Of a stretch of 64,000 nucleotides of DNA, positions 7,278-15,426 are shown piece by piece. The DNA lies in the NCBI GenBank assembly GCA_022564295.1, contig JADFLR010000001.1, positions 124,001 to 188,000 on the forward strand. The letters run 5' to 3'. The position numbers and the translations under genes were made by a program. Numbering within the stretch: the stretch's first letter is position 1; every line of letters begins with the position of its first letter. The notes below the pieces were generated by a model that was not told the origin of the DNA, ran no database searches, and saw only the letters and a list, made by a program, of their open reading frames with translations. This DNA comes from Bacteroidota bacterium. GTDB taxonomy: Bacteria; Bacteroidota; Ignavibacteria; Ignavibacteriales; Ignavibacteriaceae.

Positions 7278-8234
7278 TTGAACAGGCGAAAATTTATAAA
7301 AAATAGTTTAGGATTAACTCTGGCAGGAACAATTGCCCCTTCTCTTATAACAAGAAACAGCCAACTATTTGCCGGAGATAATAAGACTTATATTAGTTAC
7401 AAACCCAATCCTGCCAACTGGAAAGATGATGAAATAAACATTGCCTGGATAGGTCATGCGACCGTTTTAATTAATTTTTTCGGAAAGATAATTTTAACGG
7501 ATCCGGCACTTTTTAATTCGGTTGGATTTTATGTGCTTGGTACAACAATTGGTAAAATTAGGGCAACAATGCCTGCATTAGAATTTGATGAAATTCCTAA
7601 ACCCGATCTTGTGCTAATATCTCATGCCCATATGGATCACATGGATTATAAATCTTTAAAAGAACTAACTAAAAAATATCCCGGCAAGGTAAACTGCATT
7701 ACAGCTTATAACACAAAGGATATAATTGAAGATCTAAACTGGAAAACACTCACAGAACTTGATTGGGGCGAATCGTTAAAGCTTGATGAATTAAAAATCA
7801 CGGGAATTGAAGTTAATCACGATGGCTTTCGTCTTCCCGGTGAATTAGACAGAGCTAAAGGGCACATGTTATACGGAAGAAGTTATAACGGTTATATTTT
7901 AGAAAGTAATGGTAAGAAAATTCTTTTCGCCGGAGATACTGCTTACACTGAAAAGTTCAAACAGCACAGAGATAAAAACATTGATGTTGTAATTATGCCG
8001 ATTGGCGGATACATCCCTCATCATCATAGGCATTGCGATCCCGAGGAAGCATTGATTATGGCAAGTGAACATATTGGCGCAAAGTATTTTGTTCCAATAC
8101 ACGCTAATACGTTTGATGGAGATGAAGGTTTCCACGTACCAATAGATTGGATGAATAAATCTGTGGAGAAGTATGATATAAAAATTGGTATAAGTGAAAT
8201 CGGGCAGACACTTACGTTTAATGCTGAAGAATAA
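7278..8234 (+). CDS. Tat-exported MBL-fold metallohydrolase (UlaG / NAPE-PLD-like)
   Basis: A metallo-beta-lactamase-fold hydrolase of 318 aa. It begins NRRKFIKNSLGLTLAGTIA, a twin-arginine signal (RRxFxK) that would export the folded, metal-loaded enzyme. The catalytic domain has WIGHATVLINFFG, the metal motif SHAHMDHMD (HxHxDH), FAGDTAYTEKF, and the distal histidine in PIHANTF. The order resembles UlaG-like and N-acyl-phosphatidylethanolamine phospholipase D-like proteins. TTG at 7278 is the only start that keeps the complete Tat signal; no clear ribosome-binding site is seen. Substrate unknown. A split inverted repeat (AGAACATT at 7192-7199, AATGTTCT at 7224-7231) lies in its upstream region. 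Confidence 0.8.
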   Translation: MNRRKFIKNSLGLTLAGTIAPSLITRNSQLFAGDNKTYISYKPNPANWKDDEINIAWIGHATVLINFFGKIILTDPALFNSVGFYVLGTTIGKIRATMPALEFDEIPKPDLVLISHAHMDHMDYKSLKELTKKYPGKVNCITAYNTKDIIEDLNWKTLTELDWGESLKLDELKITGIEVNHDGFRLPGELDRAKGHMLYGRSYNGYILESNGKKILFAGDTAYTEKFKQHRDKNIDVVIMPIGGYIPHHHRHCDPEEALIMASEHIGAKYFVPIHANTFDGDEGFHVPIDWMNKSVEKYDIKIGISEIGQTLTFNAEE

Positions 8235-8382
8235 ATGTGACTTTGAGATAATGAGACTCTGGGTCTGTGAGTCTTTTGACTTTTAGAACAAGTATATTGT
8301 ATTACCTCAAAGCCCCACCGTCTCAAAGTCCTACCGTTTCAACATCTCTCAGTCTCATAGTCACACTTTCTAAACTTGAGCT
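8235..8382. repeat. AGTCTC/CAAAGTC minisatellite-like intergenic repeat
   Basis: This stretch is built from short related words (GACTTTGAGA, GAGACT, CTCAAAG). Two clear 16-bp tandem units are CTCAAAGCCCCACCGT at 8306-8321 and CTCAAAGTCCTACCGT at 8322-8337. The left part (GTGACTTTGAGA) and right part (TCTCATAGTCAC) are partly inverted relative to one another, so the RNA could fold back. It has no coding potential. The longer gene-free gap 8235-8582 also contains the small minus-strand ORF listed next. Confidence 0.55.
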
Positions 8383-8388
8383 AGGCAA

Positions 8389-8493
8389 TCAATCTATATA
8401 GAGGTAAAGATAAAATCCAATTGCAAAAATCAAAATTGCCGTTGCTAAAATTGCAACTGTTATTGAATCAAAAAATTCCATATTATCACTCAT
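8389..8493 (-). CDS. Possible 34-residue single-span membrane peptide
   Basis: On the minus strand an ATG at 8493 opens a 34-codon frame reading MSDNMEFFDSITVAILA followed by TAILIFAIGFYLYLYID and a TGA stop. Residues 9-30 form one clean transmembrane helix with an acidic N-terminus. A second ATG lies four codons in. There is no strong Shine-Dalgarno. It is too short for routine gene calling. Its membrane-peptide composition in an otherwise non-coding gap is the only support, and I recognise no family. Confidence 0.35.
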   Translation of the reverse strand: MSDNMEFFDSITVAILATAILIFAIGFYLYLYID

Positions 8494-8582
8494 TAAATCT
8501 TTTTTATCTTATTAAAAGATAGACCACAGCATAAATTACAAAACCATTTTAATAATTAACTAATTATTTTTTTAAGTTCAAG

Positions 8583-9146
8583 ATGAAAAGCTCTTATAAA
8601 TTATTGGAAAAATTCCTGGGTGAGGCTCCATTATTGATTGATACTGCAAACAAGCAATTTAACGGACTTTCGGGAAATCAAATTAACTGGAAACCTTCCG
8701 AAGAAAAATGGAGCATCGGTGAATGTATAGAACATCTTGCTGTTACTCATAAATTATACAACTCCCAAATCATAGAACTTCAACTATTGTTTGAAGATTC
8801 TGACGAGGGCTCGTTTAAGTTTAAACATACATTTAGCGGCAGGATGATTTTAAAGTACGTCGATCCGAACTCAACAACCAGGATAAAAACATTAAAATTA
8901 TTCAAACCATCGATGAGACAAATAAATGCAAACATCATCAGGTATTTCTGTGAAGAAGTTGAAACAATGATTTCATTTGCTGAAAAACTGCATGGTGCAG
9001 ATCTCACAAAATTAAAAATCAGTTCACCTGTTACAAAGCTGCTCAGAATGAATGTCGGTGATGCATTATTAATTAATCTTTATCACGATAAACGCCATTT
9101 GAATCAGGCAGAAAAGATTATAAATGAATCTAAATTTCCCAAATAG
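8583..9146 (+). CDS. DinB-family protein
   Basis: A 187-residue DinB/YfiT-like four-helix protein. Family features are the N-terminal helix YKLLEKFLGEAPLLIDTANK, the NWKPSEEKWSIGECIEHLAVTH segment (Trp-x-Pro then the first metal-binding His), and the C-terminal NLYHDKRHLNQAEKI segment, which supplies the other histidines. The His triad that usually binds a divalent metal appears complete. Members include bacillithiol and mycothiol S-transferases and many uncharacterised stress-induced proteins. The AhpD-like gene follows 20 bases downstream on the same strand, so the two may be co-expressed in thiol or redox defence. Specific activity unknown. Confidence 0.8.
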   Translation: MKSSYKLLEKFLGEAPLLIDTANKQFNGLSGNQINWKPSEEKWSIGECIEHLAVTHKLYNSQIIELQLLFEDSDEGSFKFKHTFSGRMILKYVDPNSTTRIKTLKLFKPSMRQINANIIRYFCEEVETMISFAEKLHGADLTKLKISSPVTKLLRMNVGDALLINLYHDKRHLNQAEKIINESKFPK

Positions 9147-9166
9147 AAAAATATTGAAAGAATATT

Positions 9167-9724
9167 ATGCCGCACATAAAAACAGTTGAACTAAATGAAG
9201 CATCGGGAGAGTTAAAAGATATTTACTCAAAAGTAGTTGGTGAAAGAGGTAAGCTTTCAAACATTCTTAAGATACACAGCCTGCTGCCCAAAACGATGAT
9301 AACACATCTCGATTTTTATATGTCTATTATGTTCAATAAAGCAGGAATAAGAAGAGCCGATGCCGAGTTAATTGCTACGGTGGTTTCAGCAGCAAACAAA
9401 TGTAATTACTGTGTAAACCATCACGCCGAAGCACTTAAATCTTATTGGAAAGATGAAGAAAGAGTTAAACAGGCAGCGGAAGATTTTAGAAAATTAGATT
9501 TGACGGAAAAGCAAAGTGCTATGCTGGAGTTCGCAGAAAAACTAACATTATATCCCGGTAAAATGAAAGAAGATGATGTTAAAAGTTTAAGAGAAAATGG
9601 TTTTAGTGATGAAGAGATTTTAAGCATCACATTAATAACAAATTACTTTAACTTTGTAAACAGAGTCGCAAACGGTCTCGGTGTTGATTTTTCAGCAGAA
9701 GAAATGAAAGGGTATAAGTATTAA
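9167..9724 (+). CDS. AhpD-like / carboxymuconolactone decarboxylase family peroxidase-related protein
   Basis: A 185-residue all-helical protein with the AhpD signature: NKCNYCVNHHAEALK carries the Cys-x-x-Cys pair and the following His of the redox centre (about residues 81-88). The C-terminal TNYFNFVNRVANGLGVDF matches the peroxidase-related enzyme subfamily. These proteins reduce peroxides or act as thiol-disulfide partners. ATG at 9167 is directly usable. It follows the DinB gene by 20 bases, suggesting a small oxidative or thiol-stress unit. It is followed by an intergenic hairpin repeat that may end the transcript. Confidence 0.82.
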   Translation: MPHIKTVELNEASGELKDIYSKVVGERGKLSNILKIHSLLPKTMITHLDFYMSIMFNKAGIRRADAELIATVVSAANKCNYCVNHHAEALKSYWKDEERVKQAAEDFRKLDLTEKQSAMLEFAEKLTLYPGKMKEDDVKSLRENGFSDEEILSITLITNYFNFVNRVANGLGVDFSAEEMKGYKY

Positions 9725-9730
9725 TTTGTC

Positions 9731-9762
9731 ATTCTGAATCCCGACTTGTCGGGATGAAGAAT
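9731..9762. repeat. Hairpin-forming intergenic repeat (ATCCCGAC / GTCGGGAT)
   Basis: ATTCTGAATCCCGAC followed by TT and GTCGGGATGAAGAAT forms a hairpin whose inner stem ATCCCGAC/GTCGGGAT is perfect. Elements sharing a CCCG/CGGGA core stem lie at 31890-31930, 32828-32900 and 45121-45160, so this is a dispersed family. It overlaps a spurious 12-codon N-terminal extension of the next gene. Confidence 0.7.
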
Positions 9763-9789
9763 CTTTTAATTAAATTAAATTTTGATACT

Positions 9790-10323
9790 ATGGGCAAACT
9801 CAATCAAGGTTACATTCAAATATACACAGGTAACGGTAAAGGTAAAACAACTGCAGCAATAGGGCAGGCAGTGCGTGCAGCAGGTTTTGGGTTGAAGAGT
9901 TATATTGTTCAGTTTATGAAGGAGTTTCCGTACAACGAACTCAAAAGTTTAAAACATTTGAAAGAATGGATAACAATAGAGCAGTTTGGCGGAGATGAAT
10001 TCGTCTATAAAAAAGAACCGCCGGGCAATAATGAAATAGATAAAGCACAGCGTGGTTTAGCGGCTGCTAAGGCAAAAATGCTAAGCGGTAAATACGATAT
10101 AATTATATTAGATGAAGTATGTGTCTCAATCTATTTCGGTCTTTTCTCTGATGAAGAAATATTAACTTTTATTAAACAGAAACCTGAAAATGTCGAATTG
10201 ATTTTAACCGGTCGTTATTGTCCTGAGAAGCTGTTAGACAAAGCTGACTTGGTTACCGAAATGAATGAAGTAAAACATTATTATCAAGAGGGAGTTACAT
10301 CACGAAAGGGGATTGAATCTTAA
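9790..10323 (+). CDS. cobO: Corrinoid (cob(I)alamin) adenosyltransferase, CobO/BtuR type
   Basis: Transfers the adenosyl group of ATP to the cobalt of corrinoids, making adenosylcobalamin. It starts MGKLNQGYIQIYTGNGKGKT with the P-loop GNGKGKTTA at about residues 14-22. IIILDEVCVSIYFGL is the Walker B-like segment and LILTGRYCPEKLLDKADLVTEM the family C-terminal motif. The length of 177 aa is typical for CobO/CobA. An in-frame ATG at 9754 would add 12 residues, but that DNA belongs to the hairpin repeat, so 9790 is the better start. No other cobalamin gene is present, so it may serve corrinoid salvage. Confidence 0.9.
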   Translation: MGKLNQGYIQIYTGNGKGKTTAAIGQAVRAAGFGLKSYIVQFMKEFPYNELKSLKHLKEWITIEQFGGDEFVYKKEPPGNNEIDKAQRGLAAAKAKMLSGKYDIIILDEVCVSIYFGLFSDEEILTFIKQKPENVELILTGRYCPEKLLDKADLVTEMNEVKHYYQEGVTSRKGIES

Positions 10324-10382
10324 AGGAGTAAAAAGTATTATGTAGAAATAGAATTAAAGAATAGATTCAAAGGTGGATATTA

Positions 10383-11621
10383 TCAGTTTAAATTCGTTTT
10401 TAGCAATTCTTCTATCATTGTAACTTTCTCAGTTGCATCAATATCAGAATAATAATGTAAAGATTTTTGCAGCCAATCTGTTTTCCCACTCTCATTACCG
10501 ATTTCACCACTAAGCAACCCCAATTCAAAAGATGTTTCCGCAATATTCTGCTCATTTTTTAAACTTGTATTCATCCTCAGACTGTTTAGCAGGTAAGTTT
10601 CTGCATCATTGTAGTTTTCCCTGCGTCTCTCTATTATTCCTTTTACCCTGTATATATCTGCAGATGTTAGTTTATCATCAGTGCTATTGCTCATATCTAA
10701 AGCTTTATCGGCAAATTCTGAAGCATAGTAAAGGTCATCCGTTGCAATCAGTACCTGTGATTTAGCAAGATAAATAATACATAAGATGGACATAAAGCGG
10801 CCTTGCTTAGCGATCTCAATCCCTTCATCAAAAGTTGCAAGTGCCGATTCATAATCTGCTGACTCGAGATACACCATACCAATATTAAGCTTTGTTTCTG
10901 CAATACGCCTGTTATTTCCGAGTTTATTATAACTTACTAAAGCGTTTGTCAGGTGTTTTATCGAATCATCCGTATTCCCCCGAATATTATCTATTATTCC
11001 CAGGTTCGTATCCAGGTTAGCGGCTAATTCCAAATCATTGTCAGGATTAATCAGAGACAGACTATTAAGGAAATAGTCTTTCGCCTTCGTTAAATTTCCA
11101 CGCTCTCCGTAAATTGAACCCAATAAGTTTTCACATTTTGCCTGACCGCTATTATCATTTAATTCTCTGTACAACGATCCGACTTCTTCAATTGTTTTTA
11201 AACTTCTCTTCCAATTAGCTCTTCTGCTAAAAACATCAGCCAACCCCAGCAGAGATTCTGCCTTATGTAAAATTTTACTGCTATGAGTTTGTACCTTCCG
11301 GAATATTTCGTTAGCAAGATTTAATCTGCCGCCTGAAAGACAAAGCTGACCAAGATCTAACAAAAATTCATAGAAGTTATTTGGCTGTAATGTTTTTTCT
11401 GAAAAAGTAATTGATCTGTCAATTTTAATTCGTTCACTATAATTATTATTTTCTATCTGTAACTGATTCAGATAAAAATCATTAATCGTTCCGGGAATTT
11501 TGTTATTTCCTTCTTTAGGCGGATTAATGTTCAGATTCAAATGATTTAACTCGCCATCTCCAAGATATTGTTCCAGAAGTCCGTCGAGTTCTTTTTCAAA
11601 ATTATTTACTAAGCTATCCAT
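10383..11621 (-). CDS. Cytoplasmic TPR protein, copy A of a duplicated module
   Basis: A 412-residue soluble protein with no signal peptide. After a 110-residue N-terminal region (MDSLVNNFEKELDGLLEQYL ...), about seven tetratricopeptide repeats follow; examples are CENLLGSIYGERGNLTKAKD and LNIGMVYLESADYESALATF. TPR proteins of this type are usually protein-interaction scaffolds. It is the last gene of a seven-gene minus-strand cluster and lies 20 bases after an identical lipoprotein pair member. Copy B (14169-15407) is almost identical over residues 1-362. The last ~45 residues differ completely in sequence, though both still look like a final helical pair. No known function. Confidence 0.75.
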   Translation of the reverse strand: MDSLVNNFEKELDGLLEQYLGDGELNHLNLNINPPKEGNNKIPGTINDFYLNQLQIENNNYSERIKIDRSITFSEKTLQPNNFYEFLLDLGQLCLSGGRLNLANEIFRKVQTHSSKILHKAESLLGLADVFSRRANWKRSLKTIEEVGSLYRELNDNSGQAKCENLLGSIYGERGNLTKAKDYFLNSLSLINPDNDLELAANLDTNLGIIDNIRGNTDDSIKHLTNALVSYNKLGNNRRIAETKLNIGMVYLESADYESALATFDEGIEIAKQGRFMSILCIIYLAKSQVLIATDDLYYASEFADKALDMSNSTDDKLTSADIYRVKGIIERRRENYNDAETYLLNSLRMNTSLKNEQNIAETSFELGLLSGEIGNESGKTDWLQKSLHYYSDIDATEKVTMIEELLKTNLN

Positions 11622-12240
11622 TTTTATACATTAAATAAAATTAGTTAACAAATCCATATCTTGAGAAATGATCTAGTTTTGCCTTATTCACCCAAATTGT
11701 ACCCTGGGCTTCATTCACGTGAAGAGAATTATAAGTCACTTCTCCTGTTGTACCGTCATCATCGATAAAAACAAAATCATAATCTACGGTTGTGAGATCT
11801 ATCCCTTCAAATGTCAGATCAAGTATTAATGGCTTGTCAAAAACCATTGCTGGGGTAAATGAAACATCAGCAAATTCATCATCTACTGTTAGAGTGATAG
11901 TAGCATCACCAACATAGGAATGTCTTCTAACTTTTAAATTTACATAGATACTAACAGTATGCCCGTCTTCTGCAACATAACTTTCATATAAATATATATT
12001 TCCACCAACAGTTCCGTTAATGGTTTTGGTTATAGAGAATGAGGTTTCGACGGACATTCCCGACTTTTTAGGAAGTTTTATAAATTGATATGAATGATTA
12101 TCATCCATGATAGGGGAAATTGGAGTATCCGCGCAGCCAAGAAGAAATAAGGCTGAAAGCAACAAAGTGGTTAAAGTGATTTTCATTGTTTTTATCCTTT
12201 TTTTAGGTTATAGTAAAATTTATTTAATATTCAATTTCAA
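10535..12240. repeat. Near-identical 1.7-kb segment, partner of 14321-16026
   Basis: Comparison of this stretch with 14321-16026 (offset exactly 3786 bases) shows near identity. It covers most of the 412-aa TPR gene, the complete 181-aa lipoprotein gene (one base difference noticed) and the gap to the next gene. Identity ends abruptly at 10535/14321 inside the TPR gene and weakens inside the 204-aa lipoprotein gene. This indicates recent duplication or gene conversion. Confidence 0.85.
11641..12186 (-). CDS. 181-aa lipoprotein with ZU5-like beta domain, copy A
   Basis: Signal sequence MKITLTTLLLSALFLLGC ends in a lipobox (LLGC, Cys18), so the mature protein is a lipid-anchored envelope protein. 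The remainder is beta-rich. Its pattern GGNIYL ... DATITLTV ... VFDKPLILDLTFEGIDL ... IWVNKAKLDHFSRYGF resembles the ZU5-like domains of Bacteroidota lipoproteins, which end in HFSRY. It is identical at the protein level to the copy at 15427-15972. It sits between the 204-aa lipoprotein and the TPR gene on the same strand with short gaps, so it is probably co-transcribed. Function unknown. Confidence 0.75.
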   Translation of the reverse strand: MKITLTTLLLSALFLLGCADTPISPIMDDNHSYQFIKLPKKSGMSVETSFSITKTINGTVGGNIYLYESYVAEDGHTVSIYVNLKVRRHSYVGDATITLTVDDEFADVSFTPAMVFDKPLILDLTFEGIDLTTVDYDFVFIDDDGTTGEVTYNSLHVNEAQGTIWVNKAKLDHFSRYGFVN

Positions 12241-12241
12241 T

Positions 12242-12856
12242 TTATCTTGTAAAGCCATATCGTGCACCGCCAGGAGTTTCGTCTGTAGGCACAATAATTT
12301 CCGCTTTCTTGACTTTAAGCCTATTTAGATTACTATACAGTTTTAAGGTCTGGTTTCCTGTTTCCAGTATATCAGAGTTATCTCCTACGTAAATAAAACC
12401 AAATGTATCAGGATCGATCAGTGAAACATCAATTCCCTCAAGTGTCCAATCTATCCGAATGTGCTTTAGTAATGTACTTGGTGATGGGGTAATATTAAGA
12501 AAAGCATAATCCGGATCCAGGGTTATAGTAAAAAGTCTGTTCTCTTGATCGGGGAAGGATTCTTTTTCTACAAATACTCTAATGTGAGATTCGTAATCAC
12601 CCAATTCATTTCCTGGTCTTGGGATTATAACATTAAGACTTATCATTCCGCCATTGTAACCATTTATCATTTTGCTCGATGAATAAGTAGTTTCAATAGA
12701 GGAACCGCTCCCAAGATCAGTAGGAAGTTTAACCCAATTGGGGGAATTTGATTGTTGTGTGATTTGTGCTTCGGGTGAAGTTAGTAGGGATGAATCATCC
12801 GCACATCCAACCAGAAAAAGTGCTGAAAGTAGCAAAGTGGTTAGTGTGGTTTTCAT
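12242..12856 (-). CDS. 204-aa lipoprotein, copy A
   Basis: A lipoprotein with signal MKTTLTTLLLSALFLVGC (lipobox LVGC, Cys18) and a mature beta-rich domain. The leader and the C-terminus (GGARYGFTR) are nearly identical to the paralog at 16028-16642, while the central 120 residues differ at roughly a third of positions. It shares the terminal RYGF motif and the GGxI ... EGID pattern with the 181-aa lipoprotein, so the two are probably distant relatives with a ZU5-like fold. First gene of the downstream copy of the module; ATG at 12856 follows a GGAG-type ribosome-binding site. Function unknown. Confidence 0.72.
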   Translation of the reverse strand: MKTTLTTLLLSALFLVGCADDSSLLTSPEAQITQQSNSPNWVKLPTDLGSGSSIETTYSSSKMINGYNGGMISLNVIIPRPGNELGDYESHIRVFVEKESFPDQENRLFTITLDPDYAFLNITPSPSTLLKHIRIDWTLEGIDVSLIDPDTFGFIYVGDNSDILETGNQTLKLYSNLNRLKVKKAEIIVPTDETPGGARYGFTR

Positions 12857-12906
12857 TTTTACTCCGTTGTATATTAATTATTAATATTGATTAAAATTAT
12901 TTAAGT

Positions 12907-14142
12907 TTATTTTTTGACTAGTTTAGCAGCAATATCTTCATCTTTAATTTCTTTGTAATAACTAACTGCGGAATCGAGATAGGGTTTCGCCTCTTCTTCT
13001 CTTTCGTTTTTTTGAAGAAGTTTTCCCAATTCTGCTGAACTTTCAGCCGCATTTAGTTTATTTTCCAGATCTTTATTCAATCTTATACTGTTTTCAAAAA
13101 ATTCTTCAGAAAGCTGGAAATTGTCCATCTCGGTATGAATCATTCCTTTAATCTTATATATATCTGCTATTGATAATGTGTCATTTATCTTATAAGCAAT
13201 TTCCATTGCTTTATCAGTATATGCATCAGCCAGTGCAGAGTTTTTAAGTTTGGTATAGATAAATGCTTTACCGACATATGCAACAGCACAATTAGAAAGG
13301 TAATCATTATCCAATGAGTGGCTAATACATTTATTAAATTCATCTAATGCCGCATCATATTTCCCCATCCTTGTATATAACATTCCAATGTTATGATAAA
13401 CCCGCGATAAACGCCGTGTATCATTCAGACTTTCAAACTTTTCTATTGAGGTTTTGTAATTCCAGACTGCTTTTTCAAAATCTCCGTTAATAGTATTAAT
13501 AATTCCTAAATTAGTTAGGATCATTGCACGGGATGATAAGTCATCATCTTCTTTTAAATGTTTTAAAGCATTTTCAAGATATTGCTGTGCCTTTTCAAAC
13601 TCCCCTTTTTCTCCGTAAAGAGTACCTAACATATTCTCGCATTTTGCAATACCAGCCTCACTTGAAATAGAAAGAAATAATTGCATAGCTTTCGAAACAT
13701 AGTAGCTGCAATCATCCCAAATTGCCTGAGACCAGTAAATTTTGGAGACCATAAGATTAGCTTCTGCTAGAACAGAAACATATTTATTATCAAAGTTAAG
13801 TTTACTAAGTAGATCATCTGCTATTTCAAGTGAAAAAGAAACTTCTCCTGAATGAAGCATTAACTGTGAAAGATCCAGCAGTAAATTGTAAAATCTCTCC
13901 TCCGGCAGATCATTTTCACAATGAGTTATCATCTTATCAACCATTATACGATGATCTATTCCCTTAGGAACTTCATATTCTACCTGCGATTTTTCTAATT
14001 CATTGAAATCTGACTCTTCATTATTATATGCAAAACTATCCTCCTGGAGCTTTTTAATAAATTCCCTGGAAGATGCTTCCGTCATATAATCATCAAGTAA
14101 ATTTTTTAGATCCTTAACTATATTTGTATTATTATTTTTCAT
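12907..14142 (-). CDS. Cytoplasmic TPR protein, single-copy paralog between the duplicated units
   Basis: A 411-residue TPR protein with the same architecture as its two 412-aa neighbours: a short helical N-terminus (NIVKDLKNLLDDYMTEASS), an intermediate region, then repeats such as CENMLGTLYGEKGEFEKAQQ and HNIGMLYTRMGKYDAALDEF. No signal peptide or membrane segment. It aligns with the neighbours throughout but is clearly diverged, so it represents an older duplication. It lies 26 bases downstream of copy B and 50 bases upstream of lipoprotein copy A, all on the minus strand. Likely a scaffold working with the lipoprotein genes, but this is inference from context only. Confidence 0.75.
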   Translation of the reverse strand: MKNNNTNIVKDLKNLLDDYMTEASSREFIKKLQEDSFAYNNEESDFNELEKSQVEYEVPKGIDHRIMVDKMITHCENDLPEERFYNLLLDLSQLMLHSGEVSFSLEIADDLLSKLNFDNKYVSVLAEANLMVSKIYWSQAIWDDCSYYVSKAMQLFLSISSEAGIAKCENMLGTLYGEKGEFEKAQQYLENALKHLKEDDDLSSRAMILTNLGIINTINGDFEKAVWNYKTSIEKFESLNDTRRLSRVYHNIGMLYTRMGKYDAALDEFNKCISHSLDNDYLSNCAVAYVGKAFIYTKLKNSALADAYTDKAMEIAYKINDTLSIADIYKIKGMIHTEMDNFQLSEEFFENSIRLNKDLENKLNAAESSAELGKLLQKNEREEEAKPYLDSAVSYYKEIKDEDIAAKLVKK

Positions 14143-14168
14143 GATAGTCTCTTTATAACAAATTTTGA

Positions 14169-15407
14169 TTAAGTTGTTCCGATAATCAGCATATCTTCAA
14201 TTTTTTTAACTTTTTTGAAAGCATTTATTTGCTTAAAATAATTAAGTGCACTTGTTAAGTATGAGTTTTTAGATTGAGAATTATTTTTTTCTTGATATAG
14301 AACTGCAAGTTCGATGGAAGTTTCCGCAATATTCTGCTCATTTTTTAAACTTGTATTCATCCTCAGACTGTTTAGCAGGTAAGTTTCTGCATCATTGTAG
14401 TTTTTCCTGCGTCTCTCTATTATTCCTTTTACCCTGTAAATATCTGCGGATGTTAGTTTATCATCAGTGCTATTGCTCATATCTAAAGCTTTATCGGCGA
14501 ATTCTGAAGCATAGTAAAGGTCATCCGTTGCAATCAGTACCTGTGATTTAGCAAGATAAATAATACATAAGATGGACATAAAGCGGCCTTGCTTAGCGAT
14601 CTCAATCCCTTCATCAAAAGTTGCAAGTGCCGATTCATAATCTGCTGACTCGAGATACACCATACCAATATTGAGCTTTGTTTCTGCAATACGCCTGTTA
14701 TTACCAAGTTTATTATAACTTACTAAAGCGTTTGTCAGGTGTTTTATCGAATCATCCGTATTCCCCTGAATATTATCTATTATTCCTAAGTTCGTATCCA
14801 GGTTGGCGGCTAATTCCAGATCATTTTCAGGATTAATCAGAGACAGACTATTAAGGAAATAGTCTTTCGCCTTCGCTAAATCTCCACGTTCTCCATAAAT
14901 CGAGCCCAGTAAGTTTTCACATTTTGCCAGACCGCTATTATCATTTAATTCTCTGTACAACGATCCGGCTTCTTCAATTGTTCTTAAACTTCTCTGCCAA
15001 TTAGCTCTTCTGCTAAAAACATCTGCCAACCCCAATAGAGATTCTGCCTTGTGCAAAGTTTTACTGCTGCGAGTTTTTACCTTCCGGAATATTTCGTTGG
15101 CAAAATTTAATCTGCCGCCCGAAAGACAAAGCTGACCAAGATCTAACAAAAATTCATAGAAGTTATTTGGCTGTAATGTTTTTTCTGAAAAAGTAATTGA
15201 TCTGTCAATTTTAATTCGTTCACTATAATTATTATTTTCTATCTGTAACTGATTCAGATAAAAATCATTAATCGTTCCGGGAATTTTGTTATTTCCTTCT
15301 TTAGGCGGATTAATGTTCAGATTCAAATGATTTAACTCGCCATCTCCAAGATATTGTTCCAGAAGTCCGTCGAGTTCTTTTTCAAAATTATTTACTAAGC
15401 TATCCAT
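14169..15407 (-). CDS. Cytoplasmic TPR protein, copy B of a duplicated module
   Basis: Paralog of the protein at 10383-11621, nearly identical over residues 1-362. The N-terminus is the same (MDSLVNNFEKELDGLLEQYL) with a few substitutions (for example QRSLRTIEEAG for KRSLKTIEEVG). The last 45 residues are different (IELAVLYQEKNNSQ ...). The switch falls exactly at the DNA identity boundary 14321, so the C-terminal cap was exchanged or has escaped homogenisation. Soluble, TPR-only, with no catalytic domain. It follows the identical lipoprotein at 15427-15972 by 19 bases. Confidence 0.75.
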   Translation of the reverse strand: MDSLVNNFEKELDGLLEQYLGDGELNHLNLNINPPKEGNNKIPGTINDFYLNQLQIENNNYSERIKIDRSITFSEKTLQPNNFYEFLLDLGQLCLSGGRLNFANEIFRKVKTRSSKTLHKAESLLGLADVFSRRANWQRSLRTIEEAGSLYRELNDNSGLAKCENLLGSIYGERGDLAKAKDYFLNSLSLINPENDLELAANLDTNLGIIDNIQGNTDDSIKHLTNALVSYNKLGNNRRIAETKLNIGMVYLESADYESALATFDEGIEIAKQGRFMSILCIIYLAKSQVLIATDDLYYASEFADKALDMSNSTDDKLTSADIYRVKGIIERRRKNYNDAETYLLNSLRMNTSLKNEQNIAETSIELAVLYQEKNNSQSKNSYLTSALNYFKQINAFKKVKKIEDMLIIGTT

Positions 15408-15426
15408 TTTTATACATTAAATAAAA

